Shown here: positions 1-8,695 of the stretch, piece by piece
How the letters are laid out: the number at the start of each line of letters is the position of its first letter
Numbering within the stretch: position 1 is the stretch's first letter
NCBI GenBank assembly: GCA_958426775.1
Contig: CATZZP010000001.1
Location: forward strand, 149,878-213,877
Reading direction: 5' to 3'
Source: an uncultured Bacillota bacterium
GTDB taxonomy: Bacteria > Bacillota > Clostridia > Lachnospirales > CAG-274
Length of the DNA: 64,000 nt
The notes under the pieces: model-generated
Databases searched by the model: none
What the model was told of the DNA's origin: nothing
The model's input: only the letters and a program-made list of their open reading frames with translations
Made by a program: the position numbers and the translations under genes

Positions 1-1
1 T

Positions 2-292
2 GAGCTTGAGATACTTGAAAGGTCCTTAAAGAGTATGGTGGAGCTTTTAAAGCCGGGGGGAAGGCTTTGTATAATTACCTTCCATTCCTTAGAGGACAGA
101 ATAGTAAAAAATACTTTCAGAGAGCTTGAAAATCCATGCACCTGTCCAAGAGATTTTCCGGTATGTGTGTGCGGTAAAAAGCCGTCAGTTAAAATTATTA
201 CACGTAAGCCTATTGAGGCAACTAAAGAAGAATTAGAAAATAACAGACGTTCCCACAGTGCTAAATTGCGTATTGTGGAAAAGATAATATAA
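2..292 (+). CDS. rsmH: 16S rRNA (cytosine(1402)-N(4))-methyltransferase RsmH, 3' part
   Basis: C-terminal part of RsmH (MraW), which methylates N4 of C1402 in 16S rRNA using S-adenosylmethionine. The reading frame is open from base 2, so the gene begins before the window and the first ATG at 35 is internal. The visible part has the family landmarks: LKPGGRL, then FHSLEDRIVK, a cysteine-rich stretch (CTCPRDFPVCVCG), and the typical ending with NRRSHSAKLRI. It is followed by an FtsL-like gene and a class B PBP, the usual order of the division and cell wall cluster, which supports the call. Confidence 0.96.
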   Translation, partial: ELEILERSLKSMVELLKPGGRLCIITFHSLEDRIVKNTFRELENPCTCPRDFPVCVCGKKPSVKIITRKPIEATKEELENNRRSHSAKLRIVEKII

Positions 293-365
293 ATCCGTTA
301 CAGACCGTATTCATAACTTTTGGTGTTGTAACGTAACGGGTGTTTGTAAGGGAGTGAAACGGTCT

Positions 366-893
366 ATGCCTAGAGAAAGAAATTACGGAACAAATAAATA
401 TTCGTCAAGAGGTTATCTATATAACTATAATAATACATCTGAGGCGTATAAGCTGTATCCTGATTATCAGGAGGAAGGCTTAGGCAGAAGAAAAAAAGCC
501 CGTAAGGCAAAACAGCTTGTAAAGTCTGCTGAAAGTATGCCTGTAGGTACGCTTAAGGTTATTACCTTTGCAATTGTTTTGTGTTCTCTCTCTGCCCTCT
601 ATGTTGCCGCAAGTGCAGGTAACGATACAAGAAGACGTGAAATTTCTTATATGCAGGAAACCTTAGAGGAAATTAATGAAAATAATCAGTATCTTGAAAC
701 ACAATTAAATAAAAATATTGACTTAAATCGTATTGAGGATATTGCAAAAACAAGGTTGGGTATGAGCAAGCCAAAAAGCTATCAGATTAAATATATTGAT
801 GTACAGAAGGCAAGCTATACCGTACAGTATAATAATCAGGAGGATAAATCTACAGGGTTTTCGCAGATTATCAACAATTTTTTTAAGGATTGA
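366..893 (+). CDS. FtsL-like cell division protein
   Basis: Small bitopic protein of about 175 residues. It has a basic cytoplasmic part, one membrane segment (about residues 60-80), then an outside coiled coil (ISYMQETLEEINENNQ, about 95-125). This is the architecture of FtsL/DivIC proteins, which join FtsB/DivIC and the septal PBP in the divisome. Sequence identity in this family is low, so the call leans on position between rsmH and the PBP. I choose ATG 366, which lies 11 bases after GGAG at 351-354; the GTG at 354 overlaps that ribosome binding site. Confidence 0.75.
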   Translation: MPRERNYGTNKYSSRGYLYNYNNTSEAYKLYPDYQEEGLGRRKKARKAKQLVKSAESMPVGTLKVITFAIVLCSLSALYVAASAGNDTRRREISYMQETLEEINENNQYLETQLNKNIDLNRIEDIAKTRLGMSKPKSYQIKYIDVQKASYTVQYNNQEDKSTGFSQIINNFFKD

Positions 894-898
894 TATTA

Positions 899-3292
899 AT
901 GACAGATAATAAAAATAAAAAATATCCCCGGGATAAGGACGATAATGTTACTAATATCAGACAGAAAAAACGTCGGGCAGGGGATATTGAAAAAAGCGTA
1001 AATGTTAAAATTATAGTTTTAGTCAGTCTTATGGTTGGGGCTATATTGTTTTCGGGTTTTTTTAAAGTTATATCTATTAAAATAGAGCATGGTGATGAAT
1101 ACGAAATGGCAGCCGTCAATAACCTTATGGCTAAGGTTACTGAACGGGAAATAGCACCTAATCGCGGTGATATTTTAGACAGAAATCACCAAAGCCTGGC
1201 TGTAGGCAATACGGTGTACAACGTTATTCTCGATGTAAGAATTTTAAAGGAACAGCAGGATTATCTTCAGGAAGCTACCGTAGATGCAATGGTTTCCATA
1301 CTGGGTATTGATGAAAATAAGGCAAGAGGATACCTTGAGGTAGATGAAAGCGGTAATCTGGTGTATGATACAAACTATCAGATTATCAAAAAAAAGGTAG
1401 ATTATACAGCAGGCAGAAAAATATCCGAATTGGACTACGGTTGGCTTTATACGGAAACAGATACCAAGCGTACATATAATAATGATACATTGGCGGCACA
1501 GGTTATAGGCTTCATCAGGGGCGAGGATAAGATGGGGCTTGAAAACTCATATGACAGTGAGCTTACAGGTACTCCGGGCAGAGTTTTCCGTACCTATGAG
1601 GAGGACGGCAGTGTAATTACTCAGCAGGAGGAACCCGTAAAGGGCAATACCCTGATTACAACCATAGACCAGACTATGCAAAAATTTGCCGAAGAGGCTT
1701 GCAAGGAAGCATATAACAGCTATAAGCCCAATTATACCGCTACAATTATAATGCACCCGGGTACAGGCGAGGTATATGCTATGGCACAGTATCCAAGCTT
1801 TTACTCAAATGAGCCTGATAAGCTTACAGACACAGAAAGTGACCCTGAGCTTTTAAAAAAATGGGAGTCTATGAGCGAGGAAGAAAGGCAAAAGGAGAAG
1901 AACGAATACTGCTATAAGGCATGGACAAATTATTCAATTTCAAGAACCTTTGAGCCGGGTTCAATATATAAGCCGATAGTGGTTGCCATGGCTCTTGAAG
2001 AGGGACTTATAACCCCATCAAGCACCTTTTATTGCGGCGGAAGCAAAACGGTAGCAGGCTGGAGCAAGCCTATCCATTGTCATAAAAAAGAGGGACACGG
2101 TCAGCTTGACGTAGAGGGTGTTCTGGCTAAATCCTGTAATGTAGGTATGATGGAGATTATATCTAAAATGAAGCCTGAAACATACTATAAGTATAACAGA
2201 GATTTTGGCTTTCATCAAAAGACAGGTATAGACCTGCCCTATGAAAATTCTGCAAGTGCCGATGATCATATGTATAGCTTAGACGAGCTTAATACTGTTT
2301 CAATGGCAACAAGCTCCTTCGGTCAGGGTCTTAGCGTAACACCTATACAGGCACTTACAGCATACTGTGCTACTATAAACGGCGGTTATATTATGAAGCC
2401 TTATGTGGTATCTCAGGTTGTGGATGCCGACGGAAATGTAGTTAAGGAAAATTCACCTACCATAGTAAGAAGAGTTATTTCTCAGGAAACCTCCGATTAT
2501 CTTCGCAAGGCTATGGAGTCGGTAGTAAATCAGGACGGTACAGCTAAAAAGGCTGTCATACAGGGCTATTCAATGGGCGGCAAAACCGGTACTGCAGAGC
2601 AGTATCCGAGAGGAAGCGATGATTATGTACTTTCCTTTATCTCCTATTTACCTGTAGACAATCCGGATGTAATTGTTATGACAATTATTGACAGACCTGA
2701 GGGTTATCATGACTTAAGCGGTATTTCTCCTGTACCTATGCTGAGAAACGTAATGGAGAAAATTATAGAATACAAGGCTATTCCGCCTAATAAAACAATA
2801 GATACCGAGGACAGTGAATTTAAAAGTTCAATGTCTGTATTAGGCGACTACACGGGCAAAAGCCTTAAGGAAACTATTGCAGAGCTTGTGAATATGGGCT
2901 TTGATTATGAGATTATAACCTCAGGCGGTGATACGGTTACCAAATACTATCCCGGTGAGGGTGAGCATATGGAAAAGGGCGGCAAGGTATTGATTAACGC
3001 TAAAAATGCAAATAATTCAGAGCTTGTTTCCGTGCCTGATGTAAGCGGACTTGAACAGGAGCAGGCTAAGGAATTACTTGAAAATGCAGGCTTTGTATGT
3101 GTTATTGATACTGCCTCAGAGGAAACCGAGGCCGAAACCTTTATATCTCCGAGAGAAGAAAGTACAACAGAAACTACTACAGAGGCTGTTGAGGAGGAAA
3201 CGGAGGCTGAACCGCTTACCGTTTATGAGCAGAACCCAAGTGCCGGTAAAAGTATGGAAGCAGGCACAATTGTAAAAATAAAGGTAAGGTAA
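899..3292 (+). CDS. class B penicillin-binding protein with PASTA domains (FtsI/SpoVD type)
   Basis: Peptidoglycan transpeptidase of about 797 residues. One N-terminal membrane anchor (about 38-60) is followed by the class B dimerisation domain (NRGDILDRN near 88) and the transpeptidase domain. The catalytic motifs are all visible: S355-I-Y-K358, S412-C-N414 and K562-T-G-T. Two C-terminal PASTA domains follow, separated by a Thr/Glu-rich linker (about 730-765) that is not standard for the family. The start is ATG 899; AAGGAT just upstream (about 884-889) serves as ribosome binding site, so the TTG at 890 is unlikely. It could be the septal FtsI or the sporulation paralogue SpoVD. Position after ftsL fits both. 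Confidence 0.93.
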   Translation: MTDNKNKKYPRDKDDNVTNIRQKKRRAGDIEKSVNVKIIVLVSLMVGAILFSGFFKVISIKIEHGDEYEMAAVNNLMAKVTEREIAPNRGDILDRNHQSLAVGNTVYNVILDVRILKEQQDYLQEATVDAMVSILGIDENKARGYLEVDESGNLVYDTNYQIIKKKVDYTAGRKISELDYGWLYTETDTKRTYNNDTLAAQVIGFIRGEDKMGLENSYDSELTGTPGRVFRTYEEDGSVITQQEEPVKGNTLITTIDQTMQKFAEEACKEAYNSYKPNYTATIIMHPGTGEVYAMAQYPSFYSNEPDKLTDTESDPELLKKWESMSEEERQKEKNEYCYKAWTNYSISRTFEPGSIYKPIVVAMALEEGLITPSSTFYCGGSKTVAGWSKPIHCHKKEGHGQLDVEGVLAKSCNVGMMEIISKMKPETYYKYNRDFGFHQKTGIDLPYENSASADDHMYSLDELNTVSMATSSFGQGLSVTPIQALTAYCATINGGYIMKPYVVSQVVDADGNVVKENSPTIVRRVISQETSDYLRKAMESVVNQDGTAKKAVIQGYSMGGKTGTAEQYPRGSDDYVLSFISYLPVDNPDVIVMTIIDRPEGYHDLSGISPVPMLRNVMEKIIEYKAIPPNKTIDTEDSEFKSSMSVLGDYTGKSLKETIAELVNMGFDYEIITSGGDTVTKYYPGEGEHMEKGGKVLINAKNANNSELVSVPDVSGLEQEQAKELLENAGFVCVIDTASEETEAETFISPREESTTETTTEAVEEETEAEPLTVYEQNPSAGKSMEAGTIVKIKVR

Positions 3293-3303
3293 TTAAAATT
3301 TTA

Positions 3304-3337
3304 AGCGGCAAGGCTTTTGGTTTTGTCGCTTTTATTT
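3304..3337 (+). terminator. intrinsic terminator after the PBP gene
   Basis: Eight-base-pair arms AGCGGCAA (3304-3311) and TTGTCGCT (3323-3330), one G-U pair, followed by TTTATTT. It separates the PBP gene from murI, which has its own promoter. Confidence 0.6.
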
Positions 3338-3358
3338 ATGACTTATGAGGCTTTGTCC

Positions 3359-3387
3359 TTGACATAAAAAGTCTGTAAGAGTATTAT
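3359..3387 (+). promoter_or_regulatory. sigma-A-type promoter for murI
   Basis: TTGACA at 3359-3364, a 17-bp spacer, and TATTAT at 3382-3387, placed 38 bases before the murI start. Confidence 0.7.
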
Positions 3388-3424
3388 AATAATAAATGTA
3401 CTTATTTTGAGAAAGAGATTAACT

Positions 3425-4177
3425 ATGGACAGAAGAAAAAATCCGATAGCTGTATTTGACTCCGGGGCAGGCGGTATAAGCGTTTTAAAAGAGCTTGTTA
3501 AAATAATGCCTGGTGAAAATTATATATATTTCGGTGACTCACTTAACGCACCCTACGGCACAAAGTCTACAAGGAAGGTAAGAGAGCTTACGATGGAGAA
3601 TGTTGCAAAGCTTGTAGATATGGGAGCTAAGGAGGTTATAGTTGCTTGTAATACTGCAACAAGTGCCGCAGTAAGACCCTTAAGGGAGATGTACCCTCTT
3701 GTGTCTATGGTAGGCATAGAGCCTGCAATTAAGCCTGCGGCGGCAGAGGGCGGCAGAGTGCTTGTAATGGCAACAAACCTGACACTGCGTGAGGAAAAAT
3801 TAAAAAGACTTACCGAGCTTTATCAGGATAGAGCTGATATAATTTTATTACCCTGTTCTCCTCTTGTAGAGTTTGTCGAAAGGGGTATAACAAACGGTGA
3901 AGAGCTTGACAGCTATTTAAAGGGCATACTCTCACCGTATATTAACAGCGTTAATTCCATTGTTTTGGGCTGTACCCATTTTCCTCTGGTAAAGGACGCT
4001 ATACAAAAGGCGGCAGGGGATGTAAAGCTTTTTGACGGAGGCAGGGGTGTTGCAAAGCAGGCAAAGCGTCTGCTTGAAAGGGCTGATTTGCTTTCTGACG
4101 GTGAAAAAGGTACAATTAAGTTTATAAGCAGTCTTGAAGGTAAGGAAGAGCTTTATAAAAGGCTTTTTAACTTTTGA
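3425..4177 (+). CDS. murI: glutamate racemase
   Basis: Converts L-glutamate to D-glutamate for peptidoglycan in the cytoplasm. About 250 residues, normal for the family. Visible motifs are FDSGAGG (residues 11-17), VACNTATS with catalytic Cys75, and LGCTHFPL with catalytic Cys183 and His185. The chosen start is ATG 3425, with AAAGAG eight bases before it; the TTG at 3407 would overlap this ribosome binding site. It lies downstream of the PBP but has its own promoter and is closed by a strong terminator. Confidence 0.95.
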   Translation: MDRRKNPIAVFDSGAGGISVLKELVKIMPGENYIYFGDSLNAPYGTKSTRKVRELTMENVAKLVDMGAKEVIVACNTATSAAVRPLREMYPLVSMVGIEPAIKPAAAEGGRVLVMATNLTLREEKLKRLTELYQDRADIILLPCSPLVEFVERGITNGEELDSYLKGILSPYINSVNSIVLGCTHFPLVKDAIQKAAGDVKLFDGGRGVAKQAKRLLERADLLSDGEKGTIKFISSLEGKEELYKRLFNF

Positions 4178-4186
4178 AATGACTTC

Positions 4187-4226
4187 AAAAAAGGTATTGG
4201 TTTATTTTACAACCAATACCTTTTTT
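4187..4226. terminator. bidirectional terminator murI / transglutaminase gene
   Basis: Perfect 16-bp arms (4187-4202 and 4211-4226), A-run on the left and T-run on the right, between convergent genes. Confidence 0.9.
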
Positions 4227-4249
4227 ACATTGCAGTTGTTTTAAATCCT

Positions 4250-5386
4250 TTAGCTGAAGAATACCGTAAATATACCCTCTTTTCCGTATTCGCCTGAAAT
4301 ACTGATATTGTAAAGTTCTCTTTCTTGTGCTATCTGCTGTAGCGGCTGAGAATTATCAAGAATGTAACCTCCTACGGTTTTGAAGGTTATCTCTCTCTGA
4401 CCTCTGTTTAACTTATCGTTAAGCAGAATACGCAAATCCTCATCGCTTGATACGTTAAGGTTATTATAGCTGTAGTAATTATACCGCTGACCTGTACATT
4501 TGATATTTTCCTTATCAATAGTATGAGTTTTTGAAATTTCGCTGTCAGTTAAATTAAAGTGGGTATAGTATACTCTGCCTGCTTTGTCGGGTACAGGGTC
4601 ATCAGAGGTTAAATCCACATTATAGTATTCATTGTTTAGCTTTACAATATTCCATTGGTGCTTCATACCGTCAACCGTACCGGTGGCAAGGTGACATTCA
4701 AGCCCTGACATACGGCAAAGTAACATAAAGGTGTTGGAGTATGCCTCACAAACCCCGTTGCCGTCAAGGAGCATACCTGTTATTGAATGGGTACGCAGGG
4801 TATTGTCATCCTCGTTCTCAACAGCGGCTACATTGTAGGAGTAATTCTTAATTATGTAGTCGTGGATAGCAAGCTCCTTTTCATAGTCTGTCATATCGTT
4901 GGTTATAATTTTATCCTTTATTGCATATGCCCGTGTAAGTGCCGCAAGCTCATCACCCGTAAGTACGGAAAGCAGATTGCTGTCTTCATAGGCTCTTAAT
5001 ATTCTGTAATTAGGTGAGTATGTAAAGCTGTAGGTTATTTTGGCTGTTCCGTCTGTCCTTGTTGTACCCTCTGCTTTAATTGACCTGTTATAGTCTGTAA
5101 TTAGGGAAATGGAGTATTCATCTTCATTAAAATTATCAAAGCGTAAGGTGACAGATTCCGCAAGAGAGGAGGTTGCGTCGGTTATAGCAGCCTTCCATTG
5201 CTCAACTGTGCTTATGGTAGCAGGCAGCTCATAGCTTGTTTTTAAATTGCCGTTAGCTACATTAACAAAATCGGTACAAAGCTCCCCAAATGCCTTAAAG
5301 GCAGGGTTTGCCTGTACACCTGTAGACAATATACCCGTTGCACAAATAGCAAGCAGGGTTGTTTTGAAAAATTTATTCATATTCAT
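4250..5386 (-). CDS. secreted transglutaminase-like cysteine protease-fold protein
   Basis: Exported protein of 378 residues with a signal peptide ending around VQA-NP (residues 24-28). The C-terminal half has a transglutaminase-like core: GNGVCEAYSNTFMLLC with Cys213, KHQWNIVKL with His243 and YNVDLTSDDP with Asp258, a complete Cys-His-Asp triad. Such bacterial proteins are usually peptidases or cross-linking enzymes of the envelope; the substrate cannot be read from sequence. The first ATG (5386) overlaps the stop of the upstream gene as ATGA, but the second ATG (5380) is better spaced from AGGAG, so either may be used. It is probably cotranscribed with the pseudouridine synthase. Confidence 0.85.
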   Translation of the reverse strand: MNMNKFFKTTLLAICATGILSTGVQANPAFKAFGELCTDFVNVANGNLKTSYELPATISTVEQWKAAITDATSSLAESVTLRFDNFNEDEYSISLITDYNRSIKAEGTTRTDGTAKITYSFTYSPNYRILRAYEDSNLLSVLTGDELAALTRAYAIKDKIITNDMTDYEKELAIHDYIIKNYSYNVAAVENEDDNTLRTHSITGMLLDGNGVCEAYSNTFMLLCRMSGLECHLATGTVDGMKHQWNIVKLNNEYYNVDLTSDDPVPDKAGRVYYTHFNLTDSEISKTHTIDKENIKCTGQRYNYYSYNNLNVSSDEDLRILLNDKLNRGQREITFKTVGGYILDNSQPLQQIAQERELYNISISGEYGKEGIFTVFFS

Positions 5387-6114
5387 TTCTCCTGTTTTAA
5401 AGAGGTAATATATTCAAGTTCTTTTTCGGTCAACGGTCTGTATTCACCTATAGGCAGGTCAGGGTCAAGTAATATTTTTCCGAAGGCTGTTCTTTTTAAA
5501 TAGGTGACTTTTCCGCCTTTTGCCTGAAACATTCTTTTTATCTGATGAAATTTGCCTTCTGTTATAGTCAATTCAGCTTTGATTTTGTCGTATTCAAGGC
5601 TTAAGATATTAAGGCTTGCACTTTTGCATAAATAGCCGTCATCTAAGGTTATGCCCTTGCTGAATTCTATAGTAATATCAGAGGAAAAATGTCCCTGTGC
5701 CTCTACATAATAGATTTTATCAATATGCTTTTTAGGTGATAGACTGTTGTGGGCAAACTCTCCGTCATTAGTAAGTATTAAAAGCCCCTCCGTGTCCTTG
5801 TCCAGTCTGCCTACGGGAAACAGGCTCATATTACTGTAGGGTGCCTTTAAAAGGTCAATTACGGTTTTTTCCTTTTTGTCGTGGGTTGCACTGATTACAT
5901 GGGGCGGCTTATTAAGCATAAGATATATATATTTACTGTAACCGACAGCCTTGCCGTCAATCTCAATCTTTGCAGAGGTATCAGCCTTAAATGAGGGGTC
6001 GGCTGTCTTTTTGCCGTCAACGGTAACTCTGCCGTTTTTAATAAGCTGTTTAACGGTGCTTCTTGTGCCTATGCCCGAATCGGATAAAATTTTATCAAGT
6101 CTTAATAAAGCCAT
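5383..6114 (-). CDS. RsuA-family pseudouridine synthase
   Basis: Isomerises a uridine to pseudouridine in rRNA, most likely 16S (RsuA type). 243 residues: an N-terminal S4 RNA-binding domain (about 1-60) and a catalytic domain with GRLDKDTEGLL, in which Asp105 is the catalytic residue. The C-terminal KFHQIKRMFQA is typical of RsuA/RluB/RluE enzymes. Length fits RsuA rather than the longer RluB. Which position it modifies is not decided by the sequence. It overlaps the transglutaminase-like gene by four bases. Confidence 0.9.
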   Translation of the reverse strand: MALLRLDKILSDSGIGTRSTVKQLIKNGRVTVDGKKTADPSFKADTSAKIEIDGKAVGYSKYIYLMLNKPPHVISATHDKKEKTVIDLLKAPYSNMSLFPVGRLDKDTEGLLILTNDGEFAHNSLSPKKHIDKIYYVEAQGHFSSDITIEFSKGITLDDGYLCKSASLNILSLEYDKIKAELTITEGKFHQIKRMFQAKGGKVTYLKRTAFGKILLDPDLPIGEYRPLTEKELEYITSLKQEK

Positions 6115-6218
6115 TGTAATTCTCCCTAAAAGCTGTTGTTAAGTAATATGTTAGCTGTTTGTCTCTTAAATGTCAATTAAAATAAGTATAATTAAATAAA
6201 AATTAATAAAATTTTTTG

Positions 6219-6247
6219 TGTACAAATTTGATGGGTTTTGTTATAAT
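6219..6247 (+). promoter_or_regulatory. promoter of the 6303 gene and radA
   Basis: TGTACA (6219-6224), 17-bp spacer, TATAAT (6242-6247). The -10 box is perfect, the -35 box weak. The ribosome binding site AGGAGG lies at about 6288-6293. Confidence 0.6.
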
Positions 6248-6302
6248 TGTTACATAGAGCATAACTATGTAAAATGCTATATTTTTAGGAGGAAAATTAA
6301 AA

Positions 6303-6713
6303 ATGGCAGTAATTAATGAAAATATCCGTATTGAAGGCAACGGTACAATAAGCTTTGGTAATTATGAGGTTGAAACAAAGCAAAAGGTTGATAATTTTGA
6401 TGTAAACGGTGACCTTTACACTTTAAGAACTCATAATGCAGTTACCAGAATTGAAAAAAATTCAAAGCTCCTTATTGAAACCGTACCGGGTGCAGCAGTA
6501 CATAATATGTCTGTAAGCCCTGAAATTACTACATTTTCGGTAGAGGGTAAGGGCGATACCCAGTTCACCTTAGAGCTTGAAAGCGATACGGAATATACCA
6601 TTTATATAGATGATGTAAACCTTGGTAAGATAAAGACCAATATTTCAGGTAAAATTAACTTCAGTGCAGAGCTTAACAATAATCCAAAGGATGTTAAAAT
6701 TGAAAAGCACTGA
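6303..6713 (+). CDS. conserved hypothetical protein, beta-rich, upstream of radA
   Basis: Cytoplasmic protein of 136 residues without cysteine, signal peptide or membrane segment. Alternating polar/apolar patterns and many Thr, Val and Gly suggest two short beta-sandwich-like parts; NLGKIKTNISGKINFSAEL near the end could be an Ig-like or carbohydrate-binding-like strand set. From memory, similar small proteins occur in Lachnospiraceae and are sometimes labelled 'endosialidase'; nothing here shows an enzyme active site, so I do not adopt that name. It is 15 bases before radA and probably in the same transcript. Confidence 0.7.
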   Translation: MAVINENIRIEGNGTISFGNYEVETKQKVDNFDVNGDLYTLRTHNAVTRIEKNSKLLIETVPGAAVHNMSVSPEITTFSVEGKGDTQFTLELESDTEYTIYIDDVNLGKIKTNISGKINFSAELNNNPKDVKIEKH

Positions 6714-6728
6714 TAATTAATAAAAATT

Positions 6729-8087
6729 ATGGCAAAAATAAAAACAAAGTACATTTGTAATAAATGTGGTTATGAAACGGCAAAATGGCTGGGTAAATGC
6801 CCTGACTGCGGCAGCTTTTCCAGCTTTGAAGAAGTTGTAGAGGCTTTTGAAACTAAAAGAGGAGCAGCTCAAGGTTTCAGGGCGGTAAAACCTCAGGCAC
6901 TTAATAATATTATACCATTGGAAAATCAGCGTACCTCAACAGGTATACCCGAGCTTGACAGAGTTTTAGGCGGCGGTATAGTACAAGGCTCTCTAACCCT
7001 TGTAGGCGGTGACCCGGGTATAGGTAAGTCCACCCTGCTTTTACAGGTGTGTGACGCCCTGTGCAGGCAGAATAAAAATGTGCTTTACGTGTCAGGGGAG
7101 GAGTCGCCTCAGCAGATAAAAATGCGTGCAGACAGGCTTAACATCACTACAGAGGGCCTTGCCGTTCTTTCGGAAACCTGCTTTAATATAGTAGAGGCAA
7201 CTATAGCGGAGGAAAAACCGGATTTAGTTATTATAGACTCAATCCAGACTATGTTTATTGAGGATATACCCTCTGCTCCCGGTTCTGTAACGCAAGTGCG
7301 GGAGGCAACCTCACGTATTATGCACATAGGCAAGAGGGATAATATATCCGTTATTATAGTAGGTCATGTTACCAAAGAGGGTTCTCTTGCAGGTCCCCGT
7401 ATGCTTGAGCATATGGTAGATACTGTGCTGTACTTTGAGGGAGAAAAGCGGGCAAGCTATCGTATTTTAAGGGCTGTTAAAAATCGCTTCGGCAGTACAA
7501 ATGAGATAGGCGTTTTTGAAATGAGGGAAAACGGTCTTAACCAGATTGACAATCCCTCTGAATATATGCTTACGGGCAGGGCGGAAAATGTACCCGGTAC
7601 AATAGTAACCTGCAGTATGGAGGGTACAAGACCTCTGCTTATTGAGGTACAGGCACTTTCAAGCTATACAGGCTTTTCCGTGCCTAGAAGAATGGCTACA
7701 GGTACTGACTATAACAGGGTAATTCTTCTTATTGCCGTGCTTGAAAAGCGAGCAGGTGTTCAGCTTTCAAGCTATGATGTATACGTAAACCTGACAGGCG
7801 GTATAAAAATAGCAGAGCCATCCCTTGATGCGGCTGTTATATTGGCAATTGCATCTGCACACACTAACAAGATTATAGACAGAAGTCTTATTGCCTTTGG
7901 CGAGGTTGGTCTTACAGGTGAAATAAGAGCTGTTGCTATGGCAGAAAAACGTGTCAGCGAGGCGGCTAAGCTAGGCTTTACTACCTGCATTGTGCCTTAT
8001 GCCAACCTAAAGGAGGCATCTAAGGTTAAGGATATTAAAGTTAAAGGAGTAAGAACCGTTGAAGAGCTTTTAAATGCTGTTTTGTAG
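6729..8087 (+). CDS. radA: DNA repair protein RadA (Sms)
   Basis: RecA-like ATPase that helps process branched recombination intermediates. 452 residues, normal length. Zinc finger Cys10, Cys13, Cys24, Cys27; Walker A GGDPGIGKST with Lys100; the RadA-specific motif KNRFG in the middle; a C-terminal Lon-protease-like domain (about 340-452) without protease function. All landmarks are present, so it should be active. Start codon ATG is preceded only by an AT-rich stretch with no clear ribosome binding site, so it may be translationally coupled to the upstream gene. Confidence 0.97.
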   Translation: MAKIKTKYICNKCGYETAKWLGKCPDCGSFSSFEEVVEAFETKRGAAQGFRAVKPQALNNIIPLENQRTSTGIPELDRVLGGGIVQGSLTLVGGDPGIGKSTLLLQVCDALCRQNKNVLYVSGEESPQQIKMRADRLNITTEGLAVLSETCFNIVEATIAEEKPDLVIIDSIQTMFIEDIPSAPGSVTQVREATSRIMHIGKRDNISVIIVGHVTKEGSLAGPRMLEHMVDTVLYFEGEKRASYRILRAVKNRFGSTNEIGVFEMRENGLNQIDNPSEYMLTGRAENVPGTIVTCSMEGTRPLLIEVQALSSYTGFSVPRRMATGTDYNRVILLIAVLEKRAGVQLSSYDVYVNLTGGIKIAEPSLDAAVILAIASAHTNKIIDRSLIAFGEVGLTGEIRAVAMAEKRVSEAAKLGFTTCIVPYANLKEASKVKDIKVKGVRTVEELLNAVL

Positions 8088-8105
8088 CGGGTTTTTATTT
8101 AATAC

Positions 8106-8134
8106 TGGACAAGAGTTTTATTTTAGTGTACAAT
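8106..8134 (+). promoter_or_regulatory. promoter of the SEC-C gene and following operon
   Basis: TGGACA (8106-8111), 17-bp spacer, TACAAT (8129-8134). It precedes the genes from 8190 to about 11269, which lie close together on one strand. Confidence 0.55.
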
Positions 8135-8189
8135 ATATAGGAATATAGGGGCGTATGCCTTTTTATAATGATGTTTAGGAGGAAGTACA

Positions 8190-8693
8190 ATGGCTACTTT
8201 ATATGAGCAGTGGTTTGGCACTGCATACAATCGTGACGGAAGAATTAATAACAGACTTTGGAACGATTATCTCCCAAGGGAGCAGAAAATTTATGAGTAT
8301 ATCTTAACCGAAAAGGCAGAGGAAATTAAGGGAACCGTTAAGGAGCTTGCTGAAAAGTTCGATATGAACCCTGTTTATATCCTTGGCTTTATTGACGGTA
8401 TTAATGATACACAGGACCCTCATATTGAGCTTGAAAATATGACAGAGGATACAGAGGTTTGTGTTAAGATTGATTTTGAAAAGCTTTACAAGAAAATGGT
8501 AGAGTACAAGGCTGACCACTTATACAGCCTGCCACAGTGGAGCAACGTATTTACAGAGGAACAGCTTAAGTCTTTCTATAAAGAGCAGAAGAAGTCAACC
8601 ACTCTTGTTAAGGAGCATAAGGTTGGCAGAAACGACCCATGTCCTTGCGGCAGCGGCAAAAAATATAAGCATTGTTGCGGGGCGGCGAAATAA
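8190..8693 (+). CDS. SEC-C motif protein
   Basis: 167 residues. The last 25 residues form a SEC-C zinc-binding motif (GRNDPCPCGSGKKYKHCCG), known from the SecA C-terminus where it binds zinc and contacts SecB or the ribosome. The remaining about 140 residues are acidic and helical and I do not recognise a family with known function. Ribosome binding site AGGAGGA is well placed. It is the first gene of a run with the Sua5, phosphatase, rpiB and upp genes. Confidence 0.8.
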   Translation: MATLYEQWFGTAYNRDGRINNRLWNDYLPREQKIYEYILTEKAEEIKGTVKELAEKFDMNPVYILGFIDGINDTQDPHIELENMTEDTEVCVKIDFEKLYKKMVEYKADHLYSLPQWSNVFTEEQLKSFYKEQKKSTTLVKEHKVGRNDPCPCGSGKKYKHCCGAAK

Positions 8694-8695
8694 TT

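Noticed and set aside
6303..6713. Endosialidase
   Set aside because: The name circulates for similar small proteins, but at 136 residues with no catalytic motif the sequence gives no support for a sialidase.
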